The notes under the pieces are model-generated. The model was not told the DNA's origin, did not search any database, and worked only from the letters and a program-made list of their open reading frames with translations. Position numbers and translations under genes: made by a program. A stretch of DNA of 64,000 bases. It comes from an uncultured Clostridia bacterium (GTDB lineage: Bacteria > Bacillota > Clostridia > Oscillospirales > Acutalibacteraceae). Where the stretch lies: the NCBI GenBank assembly GCA_937898625.1, contig CALEJF010000006.1, forward strand, positions 1-64,000, written 5' to 3'. Positions 1 to 8,628 of the stretch are shown here, one piece after another. How positions within the stretch are numbered: position 1 is the stretch's first letter; every line of letters begins with the position of its first letter.

Positions 1-62
1 GGAGTAACTCCCTCCGTCATTTTCTTACGAAAATGCCACCTCCCTCAATGAGGGATGGAGAA
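1..62. repeat. palindrome-rich intergenic sequence at window edge
   Basis: Three short inverted repeats follow one another: GGAG-TAA-CTCC at the first bases, CATTTTC-TTAC-GAAAATG near 19-36, and CCCTC-AAT-GAGGG near 43-55. Copies of the CTCCCTC core flank the middle hairpin. The piece is probably the right end of an intergenic structured repeat that starts outside the window. No gene was seen in it. Confidence 0.45.
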
Positions 63-147
63 TGAAATCAGTTAGTCAAATTCAAATTTGGTTAAAAGTT
101 TATATAGAATAAATCAGTTATATTTAACATTTTTACCCAATCCTGTC

Positions 148-176
148 TTGACACGGTGTCTATTTTTGTGTAAAAT
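148..176 (+). promoter_or_regulatory. sigma-A type promoter for rny
   Basis: A perfect TTGACA -35 box at 148-153 is followed after 17 bases by TAAAAT at 171-176. It lies about 110 bases upstream of the rny start codon. No other gene lies between. Confidence 0.7.
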
Positions 177-286
177 AATATAGATAGCATGGAATAGTGT
201 TATTCTGTGCTAACTTATCTTAATTTCCTTACATATTTTTATATAGAGCGAAATTAAATATTTATTATTAGGGAGGGACAAAACCT

Positions 287-1843
287 ATGATTTCTATAGG
301 TGTGGCTGTCGTTATTGCCGTTGTCTCTGCTGTTGTATTAGGAGCATTGGGCTTTGTTGCCGGCGGTATTTATCGCAAAAAGGTTGCTGAGGCTAAAATC
401 GGCTCCGCTAACGAAGAAGCATTAAGAATTGTTAATCAGGCAGTACAGACTGCTGAAAGCAAGAAAAAAGAGGCTATTCTTGAGGCTAAAGACGAAATAC
501 ACAAGTTAAGAAACGAAGTTGACAAAGAACTTCGTGAAAGACGCGCAGAGGTTCAAAGACAAGAACGCAGAATCGTTCAAAAAGAAGAAAATCTTGACAA
601 AAAGACTGAAAACCTTGAAAAGAAAGAGGAAACTCTTGCCGAGAAAATTAAGGCTGCTGATGCTAAACTCGATGAAGTTGAAACACTTAAACGCAGTCAG
701 CTTGAAATGCTTGAAAAAATCAGTGGTTACTCAAAAGAACAGGCAAAAGTTATTCTCTTACAGGAACTTGACGAACAGCTTACCCACGAAAAGGCTGTCA
801 AAATCCTTGATTTTGAACAGAGAACCCGTGACGAAAGCGATAACCTTGCTCGTGAGATTATTTCAGGTGCTATTCAGCGTTGTGCAGCTGACCATGCTGC
901 AGAGGCAACAGTTTCCGTTGTTGCACTTCCAAATGATGAAATGAAGGGTAGAATTATTGGCCGTGAGGGTCGTAATATCAGAACTCTTGAAACAATTACA
1001 GGTGTTGACCTTATTATTGACGATACTCCTGAAGCAATTACCGTTTCAAGTTTTGACCCTGTTCGTCGTGAGGTGGCTCGACTTACTCTTGAAAAACTCA
1101 TTCAGGACGGTAGAATTCATCCTGCACGCATTGAGGAAATGTTTGAAAAATCAAAGCGTGAGGTTGAGCAGACAATTAAACAAACAGGTGAAAGAGCAGT
1201 TGTTGACGCAGGCGTTAACGGTGTTCATCCTGAACTTGTTAAGCTTCTTGGTAAACTTAAATATCGTACAAGTTTCGGTCAGAATGTGCTTAATCATTCA
1301 CTTGAGGTTTCATACATAGCAGGTCTTATGGCACAGGAACTTGGTGCTGATGTTAAGCAAGCTAAACGCGCAGGTCTTCTTCACGACATTGGTAAGGCTC
1401 TTGACCGTGAATTTGAAGGCACTCACATTGAACTCGGTGTTGAGGCAGCGAAAAAATACAAGGAAAACGACAAGATTTGTCATGCTATTCAGGCTCACCA
1501 CGGTGAAATTGAAGCTAAAACAATTGTTGCTGTACTTGTTCAGGCTGCGGATGCTATTTCTGCTGCTCGTCCGGGAGCAAGACGCGAAAATGTGCAGAAT
1601 TACATTAAACGTCTTGAAAAACTCGAGGAAATCGCAACATCATTTGAGGGTGTTGAAAAATCATTTGCAATTCAGGCAGGTCGTGAAATCAGAATTATGG
1701 TTAATCCTGAACAGGTTTCTGACGAAAAGATGGTTATTGTTGCTCGTGATATTGCAAAGAAGATTGAGGATGAACTTGAGTATCCGGGACAAATCAAAGT
1801 CAATATTGTTCGTGAAAATCGCGTAATAGACTTTGCAAAGTAA
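287..1843 (+). CDS. rny: ribonuclease Y
   Basis: Membrane-anchored endoribonuclease that starts mRNA decay in Firmicutes. Residues 2-28 form the single N-terminal membrane helix, followed by a long charged coiled coil (about 35-200). A KH RNA-binding domain (about 208-270) carries GRIIGREGRN. The HD phosphohydrolase domain has NHSLEV near 336 and HDIGK at 366-370. The 518-residue length matches the family. The start is preceded by GGGAGG at a good distance, and a clear promoter lies upstream. The next gene is ymdB, the same order as in Bacillus subtilis, although 255 bases separate them here. Confidence 0.97.
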   Translation: MISIGVAVVIAVVSAVVLGALGFVAGGIYRKKVAEAKIGSANEEALRIVNQAVQTAESKKKEAILEAKDEIHKLRNEVDKELRERRAEVQRQERRIVQKEENLDKKTENLEKKEETLAEKIKAADAKLDEVETLKRSQLEMLEKISGYSKEQAKVILLQELDEQLTHEKAVKILDFEQRTRDESDNLAREIISGAIQRCAADHAAEATVSVVALPNDEMKGRIIGREGRNIRTLETITGVDLIIDDTPEAITVSSFDPVRREVARLTLEKLIQDGRIHPARIEEMFEKSKREVEQTIKQTGERAVVDAGVNGVHPELVKLLGKLKYRTSFGQNVLNHSLEVSYIAGLMAQELGADVKQAKRAGLLHDIGKALDREFEGTHIELGVEAAKKYKENDKICHAIQAHHGEIEAKTIVAVLVQAADAISAARPGARRENVQNYIKRLEKLEEIATSFEGVEKSFAIQAGREIRIMVNPEQVSDEKMVIVARDIAKKIEDELEYPGQIKVNIVRENRVIDFAK

Positions 1844-1850
1844 GAACCTC

Positions 1851-1883
1851 GAAACATAACGAAATTAAAAATTTCTATGTTTC
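1851..1883 (+). other. hairpin after rny
   Basis: GAAACATA at 1851-1858 pairs with TATGTTTC at 1876-1883, and an inner GAAAT/ATTTC stem sits inside. No T-run follows, so it may be an mRNA 3' end or processing structure rather than an intrinsic terminator. The rest of 1884-2035 has only small hairpins, such as CTTAC-ACTC-GTAAG at 1953-1966, and no supportable gene. Confidence 0.5.
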
Positions 1884-2035
1884 AGAGAACCTTGTTACTC
1901 GCTTTGCTCGTAAAAGAAAAAAATTAGCGTCTTTTCACTTTTTCACCCTTGACTTACACTCGTAAGCCTGCGGTCTCAAAAGCAAAAATCCATCTAATTT
2001 TAAAAACTTTGAATAAAACGAGAATAAAAAACTAT

Positions 2036-2061
2036 GCCCCGTGGTCTTTCGGCTTCGGGGC
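2036..2061 (+). other. GC-rich hairpin upstream of ymdB
   Basis: GCCCCG at 2036-2041 pairs with CGGGGC at 2056-2061, about 38 bases before the ymdB start. It is the most GC-rich spot in an AT-rich gap. It could be a weak terminator without a T-run or a 5' UTR structure. Confidence 0.45.
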
Positions 2062-2098
2062 AAATTAAACTAAATCTATATATAGAAACGGTGTGCTT

Positions 2099-2884
2099 AT
2101 GTCACGCGAAATTAAAACTTTATGCGTTGGAGATGTTGTTGGCTCTCAAGGGTGCGATTTCCTTCGCAAAAATCTTTCTGACTTTAAAAGAAAGAATAAT
2201 ATTGATATATGTATCGTAAACGGCGAGAATTCTGCTGTTGGTAACGGAATGTTGCCCAATTCCTGTAACCATATTTTTACAAGTGGTGCGGATTTTATTA
2301 CAGGTGGTAATCACTCTTTAAAAAGACGAGAAATTTTTGAGTTTCTTGACAACAATGAAAATGTTATTCGCCCTGCTAACTTTGGCGAGGGAGTCTGGGG
2401 CAGGGGCTGGGGAATAATTGATAAGGGTGCTTATAAAGTAGGTGTTATCAATCTTCTTGGCAGAGTATGGCTTGAAGGACACCTGGACCCATTCAGCAAG
2501 GCAGAAGAAATAATTGAAGAAATAAAAAAAGAAACAAACATTATCTTAATTGACTTTCACGCAGAGGCTACTGCTGAAAAAAAGGCTTTCGGCTACTACT
2601 TTGACGGAAAAGTCAGTGCAATTTTTGGCACTCATACTCATATTCAGACTTCCGATGTTCAGATTATGGCAAATGGCACGGGGTATATCACCGATTTAGG
2701 TATGACAGGTCCCGAGGAGTCTGTTCTTGGTGTGAAAAAAGAGATAATTATTGATAAATTCAGAAAAGGTTTTACAACAATGTTTGAAACCGCTGACACA
2801 CCTTGCTTTATGCAGGGATGTGTTTTTACAATAGACAGAAATTCAGGGAAAACCACAAATGTTGAAGCCATAACGGTGAGGTGA
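2099..2884 (+). CDS. ymdB: YmdB-family metallophosphoesterase
   Basis: TIGR00282-family metal-dependent phosphoesterase; the B. subtilis member hydrolyses 2',3'-cyclic AMP and influences biofilm and sporulation gene expression. The metal-binding motifs are GDVVG at 11-15, NGENSAVGNG at 41-50, a GGNH motif near 69-72, DFHAEAT near 153 and GTHTH near 180. The length of 261 residues matches the family. The ATG at 2099 was chosen over the in-frame GTG at 2093 because a purine stretch precedes it. The gene is next to rny, its usual neighbour, and the lipoprotein gene follows 7 bases later. Confidence 0.93.
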   Translation: MSREIKTLCVGDVVGSQGCDFLRKNLSDFKRKNNIDICIVNGENSAVGNGMLPNSCNHIFTSGADFITGGNHSLKRREIFEFLDNNENVIRPANFGEGVWGRGWGIIDKGAYKVGVINLLGRVWLEGHLDPFSKAEEIIEEIKKETNIILIDFHAEATAEKKAFGYYFDGKVSAIFGTHTHIQTSDVQIMANGTGYITDLGMTGPEESVLGVKKEIIIDKFRKGFTTMFETADTPCFMQGCVFTIDRNSGKTTNVEAITVR

Positions 2885-2891
2885 ACGGTAA

Positions 2892-4385
2892 ATGAGGAGA
2901 ATCGCAAAGCTTATAGCATTGATTTTGTGTATAACTTTGTGTTTTTCTGCTTGTAAAGGCGAGGAAAACAGCGAAGAAAGCACTACCTCAACACCTGAAG
3001 AAACAACAGTTCCGGAGAATTCCTTTGCAATTACTGATGGAAAAGTCGTTCTGCCCTACAATAAGACGGACGGAATTAACCCGTTTTTTGCCCAGAGTTA
3101 CGAAAACATTTATTTAAGTTTACTCGTATATGAACCACTGTTTTCTGTTGACAGCAATTATACAACAACAGGTGTGGTTGCTGAAAGTATTGATGTAAAC
3201 GACAAGGTTGCAACTGTGAGAATCAAGCATAATGTCATTTGCAGGGGACACGAAAGCATAAATGCTCATGATGTGGTTTACTCTTTTAATCTTGCAAAGG
3301 CTTCATACTATTGGGGCAGCAATTTAGACGGAATTACAAACGCGCAGGCGATTGATGATTATACTGTAAGTTTTAATCTTAATTTCAAGGACCTTTATGT
3401 TGCTGGAAAATTGAATTTTCCAATTGTGAAAAAAGGTACGGCAGATAGCAAGACATCAATTCCCGCAGGTAGTGGAAGATACGCTTTCGCGCAGGACAGA
3501 TTAGTAAGTGTTGCAGATGGAACTAAGATTATTTCCCTTGTTGAAATCAGCAATCGTGAAAGTGTGGAAGATGCCCTTAATATCGGGATGGTAGATGTGT
3601 TTTTCAGTGATTTATCCGACGAGAATTACAAGGTTGCTGCCGGAAATATAACAGAAGTAGCTTTAAGCAATATGATTTATCTTGGACTTAACAGTAGCCG
3701 TGGGGCGTTGAACAAATATATCAGAAATGCTATTGCAGCAAAAATAGACAGTGATAATATTGCTTTGTCTTCTTATCAAGGTCATGCAATAGGATTTAAA
3801 TTACCTGTCAATCCTGAAAGCTCAGTTGCAGACGAAATCATAAAAATTGAAACAACAGGAAATAAGGAATTAGCCAATAACATTATTGACCGTTGCGGAT
3901 ATACAAGATATTCAGGCAGTGCAAAGACAAATGGAGCGTATACTCTTTCTCTTTCACTAATTGTTAATAAGGATAACAAGTTCAGAGTTGCTGCGGCGTA
4001 TAATATTGCCGATTCCCTTAAAGAATGCGGATTTTTAGTAAATGTTCAGGTTTTGTCTTTTGCCGATTATTCTCAGAGAATTGCCTCGGGAAATTACGAT
4101 ATGTATATAGGCGAAATAAAGCTTGACGGGTCTATGGATATCAGCAGATTCTTTATGGACGGAACAAGCTTCAGTGCAGGTATAAACAAATCTGAAAAAG
4201 CAGCGACAGAATATTTTAAGTATCGTGCTGGTGAAATATCTGCAAAAGAATATTATGAGATATTTGCCGATGAATATCCTTTTGTTCCAATTGCGTTCAG
4301 AACAGGATATACCGTATTGTCAGACGATATTAAAACTGTAGATTTAAAGCAGATGCCGTTCAATTTATATAATGGTATTCAGTAA
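2892..4385 (+). CDS. ABC transporter substrate-binding lipoprotein (SBP family 5)
   Basis: Extracytoplasmic solute-binding protein, probably for peptides. The N-terminus is a lipoprotein signal (LCFSAC) with the lipidated cysteine at about residue 21, then a Ser/Thr/Glu-rich spacer. The mature part resembles the OppA/DppA family: the N-terminal YENIYLSLLVYEPLF region and an NAHDVVYSF motif are typical. The 497-residue length is in range. No permease or ATPase gene lies nearby, so this may be an orphan binding protein or one with another surface role. It is close behind ymdB and 13 bases before recG, so co-transcription is likely. Confidence 0.85.
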   Translation: MRRIAKLIALILCITLCFSACKGEENSEESTTSTPEETTVPENSFAITDGKVVLPYNKTDGINPFFAQSYENIYLSLLVYEPLFSVDSNYTTTGVVAESIDVNDKVATVRIKHNVICRGHESINAHDVVYSFNLAKASYYWGSNLDGITNAQAIDDYTVSFNLNFKDLYVAGKLNFPIVKKGTADSKTSIPAGSGRYAFAQDRLVSVADGTKIISLVEISNRESVEDALNIGMVDVFFSDLSDENYKVAAGNITEVALSNMIYLGLNSSRGALNKYIRNAIAAKIDSDNIALSSYQGHAIGFKLPVNPESSVADEIIKIETTGNKELANNIIDRCGYTRYSGSAKTNGAYTLSLSLIVNKDNKFRVAAAYNIADSLKECGFLVNVQVLSFADYSQRIASGNYDMYIGEIKLDGSMDISRFFMDGTSFSAGINKSEKAATEYFKYRAGEISAKEYYEIFADEYPFVPIAFRTGYTVLSDDIKTVDLKQMPFNLYNGIQ

Positions 4386-4398
4386 ATAAGGTGAAATT

Positions 4399-6450
4399 AT
4401 GAAGTTCTCCGATGACATCAAATACATCAAAGGTGTTGGGGAAGCCAGAGCCTTGGCCTTCCGTTCTGTTGGTGTGTCAACTGTCGGGGAACTTTTGCGT
4501 TTTTATCCCCGTGCCTATGAGGATTGGAGCAATATTATTCCAATTTCTCAGTGTTTAATAGGTGAAAATGTATGCATTAAGGGGACGGTTATGTTTCCTG
4601 TGAAAAATGAGCGTGTTCGTGGTGGGATGCTTATAGCAAAAGCCACTATCACTGATGGGGACGATGTTGTTGCGGCAACATTTTTTAACAATAAATATAT
4701 TGACAAGATGCTTAAAAGTGGGGAAGAATATCTTTTTTACGGAAAAATTACTCTTGGAAAATTTTCTGCGAGAGAAATGGTTTCTCCTATGTTTATCAAG
4801 ACAACGCAAAGCGTAGAAATAAAACCCATTTACCCACAAAATAAGAATATAACATCAAAAATTATTCAGTCAGCAGTACAGAATGCTTTGGAAAGAATTG
4901 ATGTTATACCCGAGTATCTGCCAAGTGAAATTATAGAGAGATATAACCTCGTTTCCCTTGATACTGCTATAAGAAACATACATTTCCCAAAAGATGATGC
5001 GGATTTGCAAAGGGCAAGGGAAAGACTTATTTTTGACGAACTTTTTATCCTACAATTAAGTTTGCTCTCCTTGAAAAATGAAAATAAAGAGGTTAAAACA
5101 AAGAACATTATTACAACAGATTATACGGAGGAATTTTTCGCACTTTTACCATTTACTCCTACGAATGCACAGAAAAGAGCTGTAAAAGAGGCTGTTGGGG
5201 ATATGCAGAAGGGCAAGCAGATGAACAGACTTTTGCAGGGAGATGTTGGTAGTGGTAAAACTGCAGTTGCAGCATCAATTGTTTATTCAGCCTCCAAAAA
5301 TGGTATGCAGTCCGCTCTTATGGCACCAACGGAGGTTTTAGCAACACAGCATTTTGAAACATTTACTAAACTTTTCAGCGGTACAGGTATAAAATGCGAG
5401 TTGTTGGTGGGTAGCACAAAGGCAAAGGAAAAGAAGGAAATAAAAGAAAGACTAAAAAATGGCGAAATAGATTTGATAATCGGTACGCATGCTCTTATTC
5501 AGGAGGATGTTGAGTTTGAAAGATTAGGTCTTGTAATTACTGATGAGCAACACAGATTCGGTGTAAAACAGAGGACAGGTCTTTGCAGTAAAGGGGAAAA
5601 ACCACATGTTTATGTTATGAGTGCAACACCAATTCCTCGCACACTTGCCCTTATTTTCTTCGGTGACTTAAATGTTTCCGTTCTTGACGAGTTACCGCCA
5701 GGCAGACAAAAAATTGACACTTATTCAGTTTCATCAGCAAAAAGAGGCTCAATGTTTGATTATATAAGAAAACACCTAGATGAGGGTTATCAGGCATATA
5801 TCGTTTGTCCTCTTGTTGAGGAGAGCGAAATGATGCAGGGTATAATGTCAGCAGAAGAATATTACAAAAAGGCACAATTGCCGTTTAACGGATATAAATT
5901 AGACCTGCTTCACGGAAAAATGACGCCAAAGAAAAAAGATGAGGTTATGGTGAAGTTTAAAAACGGGGAAACTCAGCTTTTAATTTCAACAGTTGTTATT
6001 GAGGTTGGTGTGGATGTGCCCAATGCCGTTATAATGGTTGTGGAAAATGCAGAGAGATTTGGTCTTTCACAGCTTCACCAGTTGCGTGGTCGTGTTGGCA
6101 GAGGCAGGGCGAAATCCTCTTGTATTCTTGTGACGGATGCCAAGGGCGACGAGGCAAAGGCAAGAATGAAAATTATGTGCGAAACAACTGATGGCTTTAA
6201 AATTGCCGACGAGGATTTGCGACTTCGTGGCCCCGGGGATTTCTTTGGCACAAGACAACATGGTTTACCGAAACTAAAGATAGCGGATATACTGACGGAC
6301 ACAAAAATTCTTACACAGACACAACAACTTGCTGTGTCAATAATGGAAGATAACAGTCTTTTTGAAAGGGAAGAATATCGTCAAATTGCTAAATTAGTAG
6401 CAAGAAAAATACAGAGTTTACAAGCAGTTAATGCAGCTAACACAATTTAG
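4399..6450 (+). CDS. recG: ATP-dependent DNA helicase RecG
   Basis: Superfamily 2 helicase that regresses stalled forks and branch-migrates Holliday junctions. The wedge/OB domain occupies roughly 60-145. Walker A is GDVGSGKT at 281-288. The DEQHRFGV box lies near 383, SATPIPRTL near 412, and helicase motif VI (QLRGRVGRG) near 568. The length of 683 residues is normal. The ATG is preceded by AAGGTGA. It appears to be in one transcript with the upstream lipoprotein gene. Confidence 0.97.
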   Translation: MKFSDDIKYIKGVGEARALAFRSVGVSTVGELLRFYPRAYEDWSNIIPISQCLIGENVCIKGTVMFPVKNERVRGGMLIAKATITDGDDVVAATFFNNKYIDKMLKSGEEYLFYGKITLGKFSAREMVSPMFIKTTQSVEIKPIYPQNKNITSKIIQSAVQNALERIDVIPEYLPSEIIERYNLVSLDTAIRNIHFPKDDADLQRARERLIFDELFILQLSLLSLKNENKEVKTKNIITTDYTEEFFALLPFTPTNAQKRAVKEAVGDMQKGKQMNRLLQGDVGSGKTAVAASIVYSASKNGMQSALMAPTEVLATQHFETFTKLFSGTGIKCELLVGSTKAKEKKEIKERLKNGEIDLIIGTHALIQEDVEFERLGLVITDEQHRFGVKQRTGLCSKGEKPHVYVMSATPIPRTLALIFFGDLNVSVLDELPPGRQKIDTYSVSSAKRGSMFDYIRKHLDEGYQAYIVCPLVEESEMMQGIMSAEEYYKKAQLPFNGYKLDLLHGKMTPKKKDEVMVKFKNGETQLLISTVVIEVGVDVPNAVIMVVENAERFGLSQLHQLRGRVGRGRAKSSCILVTDAKGDEAKARMKIMCETTDGFKIADEDLRLRGPGDFFGTRQHGLPKLKIADILTDTKILTQTQQLAVSIMEDNSLFEREEYRQIAKLVARKIQSLQAVNAANTI

Positions 6451-6499
6451 TAAAAATTGACAGGTAAAATCAATTCATCAATTGAGAAGGATGTTGTTT

Positions 6500-7159
6500 A
6501 TGAATGAAATTAAAGGATATTTAAGAGATTTCAGAATTGATGTTCCAAAGGTAATTTATGATTGTCCGGGAATCAAAATTTTTGGGCGAGTTATTAAATC
6601 TATTGTTTTTTCAACAGATGTGAGTGTAATAAGAAATTGTAACGCAGATGCAATTATTGCAGTTTATCCTTTTACACCACAGCCGGTTATAACGCAAGCA
6701 GTTATGATGGTTGCAGATTGTCCTGTTTTTGTGGGTGTTGGAGGTGGACTAACAAAGGGTGAAAGAGTAGTTAATCTTGCCAGACACGCAGAATATCAGG
6801 GTGCAACAGGTGTTGTGCTTAATGCACCAACAACTAACGAAAGTATAAATGATGTGTCAAAGGTTGTGGATTTGCCCATTGTAATAACCGTTGTAAAAGA
6901 GGATGATATACAAGCACGATTGGACGCTGGAGCTCAAATTCTCAATGTGTCGGCCGCAGCAAAAACTCCTGAATTAGTAGCGAAAATCAGAAAGAATTTT
7001 CCAACAGTGCCAATAATGGCAACGGGAGGACCAACTGAAGAAAGCATAAGAGCAACCATTGAGGCGGGCGCAGATGCAATAACCTGGACTCCACCGTCAA
7101 ATGGCGAGGTTTTTCGTGATATTATGGAGGCATATCGCAAGGGAAATCCACATCCATAA
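6500..7159 (+). CDS. TIM-barrel hydrolase-like protein
   Basis: Cytoplasmic (beta/alpha)8-barrel protein of unassigned function. Late-barrel phosphate-binding patterns are visible: VGVGGGLTKGE near 76-86, MATGGPTEESI near 173 and EAGADAITW near 187. These resemble the ThiE, KDPG-aldolase and geranylgeranylglyceryl-phosphate-synthase group. The ATG at 6500 was chosen because AGAAGGA at 6485-6491 is correctly spaced for it; TTG 6482 and ATG 6491 lie inside or too near that site. The substrate cannot be deduced. It sits alone after recG and just before an esterase gene. Confidence 0.7.
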   Translation: MNEIKGYLRDFRIDVPKVIYDCPGIKIFGRVIKSIVFSTDVSVIRNCNADAIIAVYPFTPQPVITQAVMMVADCPVFVGVGGGLTKGERVVNLARHAEYQGATGVVLNAPTTNESINDVSKVVDLPIVITVVKEDDIQARLDAGAQILNVSAAAKTPELVAKIRKNFPTVPIMATGGPTEESIRATIEAGADAITWTPPSNGEVFRDIMEAYRKGNPHP

Positions 7160-7181
7160 ACAATAAAAGAGGGGTGAAAAA

Positions 7182-8078
7182 ATGTATATTTTTAAACCGA
7201 TATTAGATAAAAACTGGGAAAACACAGGAAAGAATGATGCCAAGAGAATTGCAAGTCAGACAGAGCCTACGGGATTAGAACAAATTCTTGACATCCCGTA
7301 CATAAACGATGGTGAAAGAGGACATCTTCTTGATATTTATTATCCCGAGGGCACAACTGAAAAACTTCCTGTGATTATTGATATTCACGGTGGTGGATGG
7401 ATGTATGGTTACAAAGAAATCAACAAGTATTTCTGCTTAAAGCTGGCACAAAAAGGCTTTTTGGTCGCATCAATTAACTATCGTCTGGCAGGTGAAGTGC
7501 TTTTTGACGACCAGATTCGGGATATTTTTGCCGCACTTACTTGGTTGGGAAAAAACCTTAAAGACTATCCTGCTGATATGGATAACATCTTCCTTGCAGG
7601 TGACTCTGCAGGCGGACACTTTGTCTGTGTTACAACTGCAATTAATCTTAATGAGGATATGCAAAAGGACTTTGGAGTAAAATATGTAGGATATGATTTT
7701 AAGGCGGTTTCTGCAATTTGTCCTGCCATTGACCTTTTAAGTCCTAATTTTTTAATGAATGTAAATGTGCCTGTGCTTTTAGGTGAAGATTGGAGAAAGA
7801 GCAAATTCAAGAAATATATGATGGTAAAAAATCTTGTCAGTGATAGGTTTCCACCATTCCACATCCTTACAGCAGAGGGTGATGGACTTCTAAAAAAACA
7901 AGCACCAATTCTTGCAGACATTTTCAGAAAAAATAATGTTGAATTTCGTTTTTGCAACTTTACAGGGCAGTTAAACGGAAAATATCTCGGTCATGTTTTC
8001 AATGTGGTTGACCCATTTTCGATTTACGGTGAGCAGGCGAATACGGATATTACAGATTTCTTTAAAAGCAAAATGTGA
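7182..8078 (+). CDS. alpha/beta hydrolase (HSL/carboxylesterase type)
   Basis: Serine esterase fold. The oxyanion-hole motif HGGGW is at 69-73 and the nucleophile elbow GDSAGG at 140-145 (Ser142). The late GHVFNVVDP probably holds the catalytic His, and an acid residue lies in the TAEGDGLL region. There is no signal peptide, so it is cytoplasmic. The length of 298 residues fits the hormone-sensitive-lipase-like acylesterases. The start has GAGGGGTG upstream. The natural substrate is unknown; small acyl or acetylated sugar esters are plausible. Confidence 0.87.
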   Translation: MYIFKPILDKNWENTGKNDAKRIASQTEPTGLEQILDIPYINDGERGHLLDIYYPEGTTEKLPVIIDIHGGGWMYGYKEINKYFCLKLAQKGFLVASINYRLAGEVLFDDQIRDIFAALTWLGKNLKDYPADMDNIFLAGDSAGGHFVCVTTAINLNEDMQKDFGVKYVGYDFKAVSAICPAIDLLSPNFLMNVNVPVLLGEDWRKSKFKKYMMVKNLVSDRFPPFHILTAEGDGLLKKQAPILADIFRKNNVEFRFCNFTGQLNGKYLGHVFNVVDPFSIYGEQANTDITDFFKSKM

Positions 8079-8114
8079 CTTTTTGCCATTTTGTGACTTG
8101 TGTTGTCGGTTGAC

Positions 8115-8144
8115 TTGACAAACGGTAGGCAAATATGGTTTAAT
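8115..8144 (+). promoter_or_regulatory. promoter for small dockerin gene
   Basis: TTGACA at 8115-8120 and TTTAAT at 8139-8144 are separated by 18 bases, about 35 bases before the start codon. The same TTGACA/TTTAAT pair occurs before the genes at 8629 and 62372. Confidence 0.6.
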
Positions 8145-8178
8145 AAATATATAGAATTTTATGAGAAAGGTGAAAAAT

Positions 8179-8499
8179 ATGAAAAAAGTAATTGCTTTGT
8201 TATTAGTATTAGTTATAGTTGTATCAACATCTGCGTTTGCATTTGCAGCTGGCCCTGATATGGGCGACGGAACAGGCGGAGATACTATTCCTTGGGACGA
8301 AATCCTTGGTAATAACACTCTCAAGGGCGACCTTAATGGCGACGGAAAGGTTTCTTCTATTGATGCGAGAAAAGCTTTGCAGAAGGTTGTTGGTTCAGAT
8401 ACTGTTTCAAGCAAGGATTTGAAGGTTGCGGATTTCAACAACGACGGTCAGCTTACAGCTTATGATGCTCGTCAGATTTTAAAACTTGCAGCAGGGTAA
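8179..8499 (+). CDS. small secreted dockerin protein
   Basis: A 106-residue secreted protein that is almost only a dockerin. Residues 1-24 form a signal peptide ending AFAFA. Then come a short acidic linker and two calcium-loop repeats, GDLNGDGKVSSIDARKAL and DFNNDGQLTAYDARQIL, each followed by a helix. This is the F-hand pair of a type I-like dockerin. No catalytic domain is present, so it may cap or compete for cohesins, or be a module remnant. ATG 8179 was preferred to ATG 8161 because AGAAAGGTG precedes it and the signal peptide begins there. Confidence 0.85.
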   Translation: MKKVIALLLVLVIVVSTSAFAFAAGPDMGDGTGGDTIPWDEILGNNTLKGDLNGDGKVSSIDARKALQKVVGSDTVSSKDLKVADFNNDGQLTAYDARQILKLAAG

Positions 8500-8520
8500 A
8501 AGATAATTTTTATTGCAAAA

Positions 8521-8546
8521 ACGGTGCCGTCAAGGCATCGTTTTTT
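8521..8546 (+). terminator. intrinsic terminator
   Basis: ACGGTGCC at 8521-8528 pairs with GGCATCGT at 8533-8540 across the loop GTCA (one G-T pair), followed by a T-run. It ends the dockerin transcript. Confidence 0.85.
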
Positions 8547-8560
8547 CGTCTCTTGCTTTC

Positions 8561-8589
8561 TTGACAAAATGTTGAATATATGCTTTAAT
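8561..8589 (+). promoter_or_regulatory. promoter for LRR-dockerin gene
   Basis: TTGACA at 8561-8566, 17 bases, TTTAAT at 8584-8589. It lies just after the preceding terminator and 40 bases before the start codon. Confidence 0.7.
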
Positions 8590-8628
8590 TTTATTTAGAA
8601 AATTTATGTTTACAGGAGATTTTTAAAG

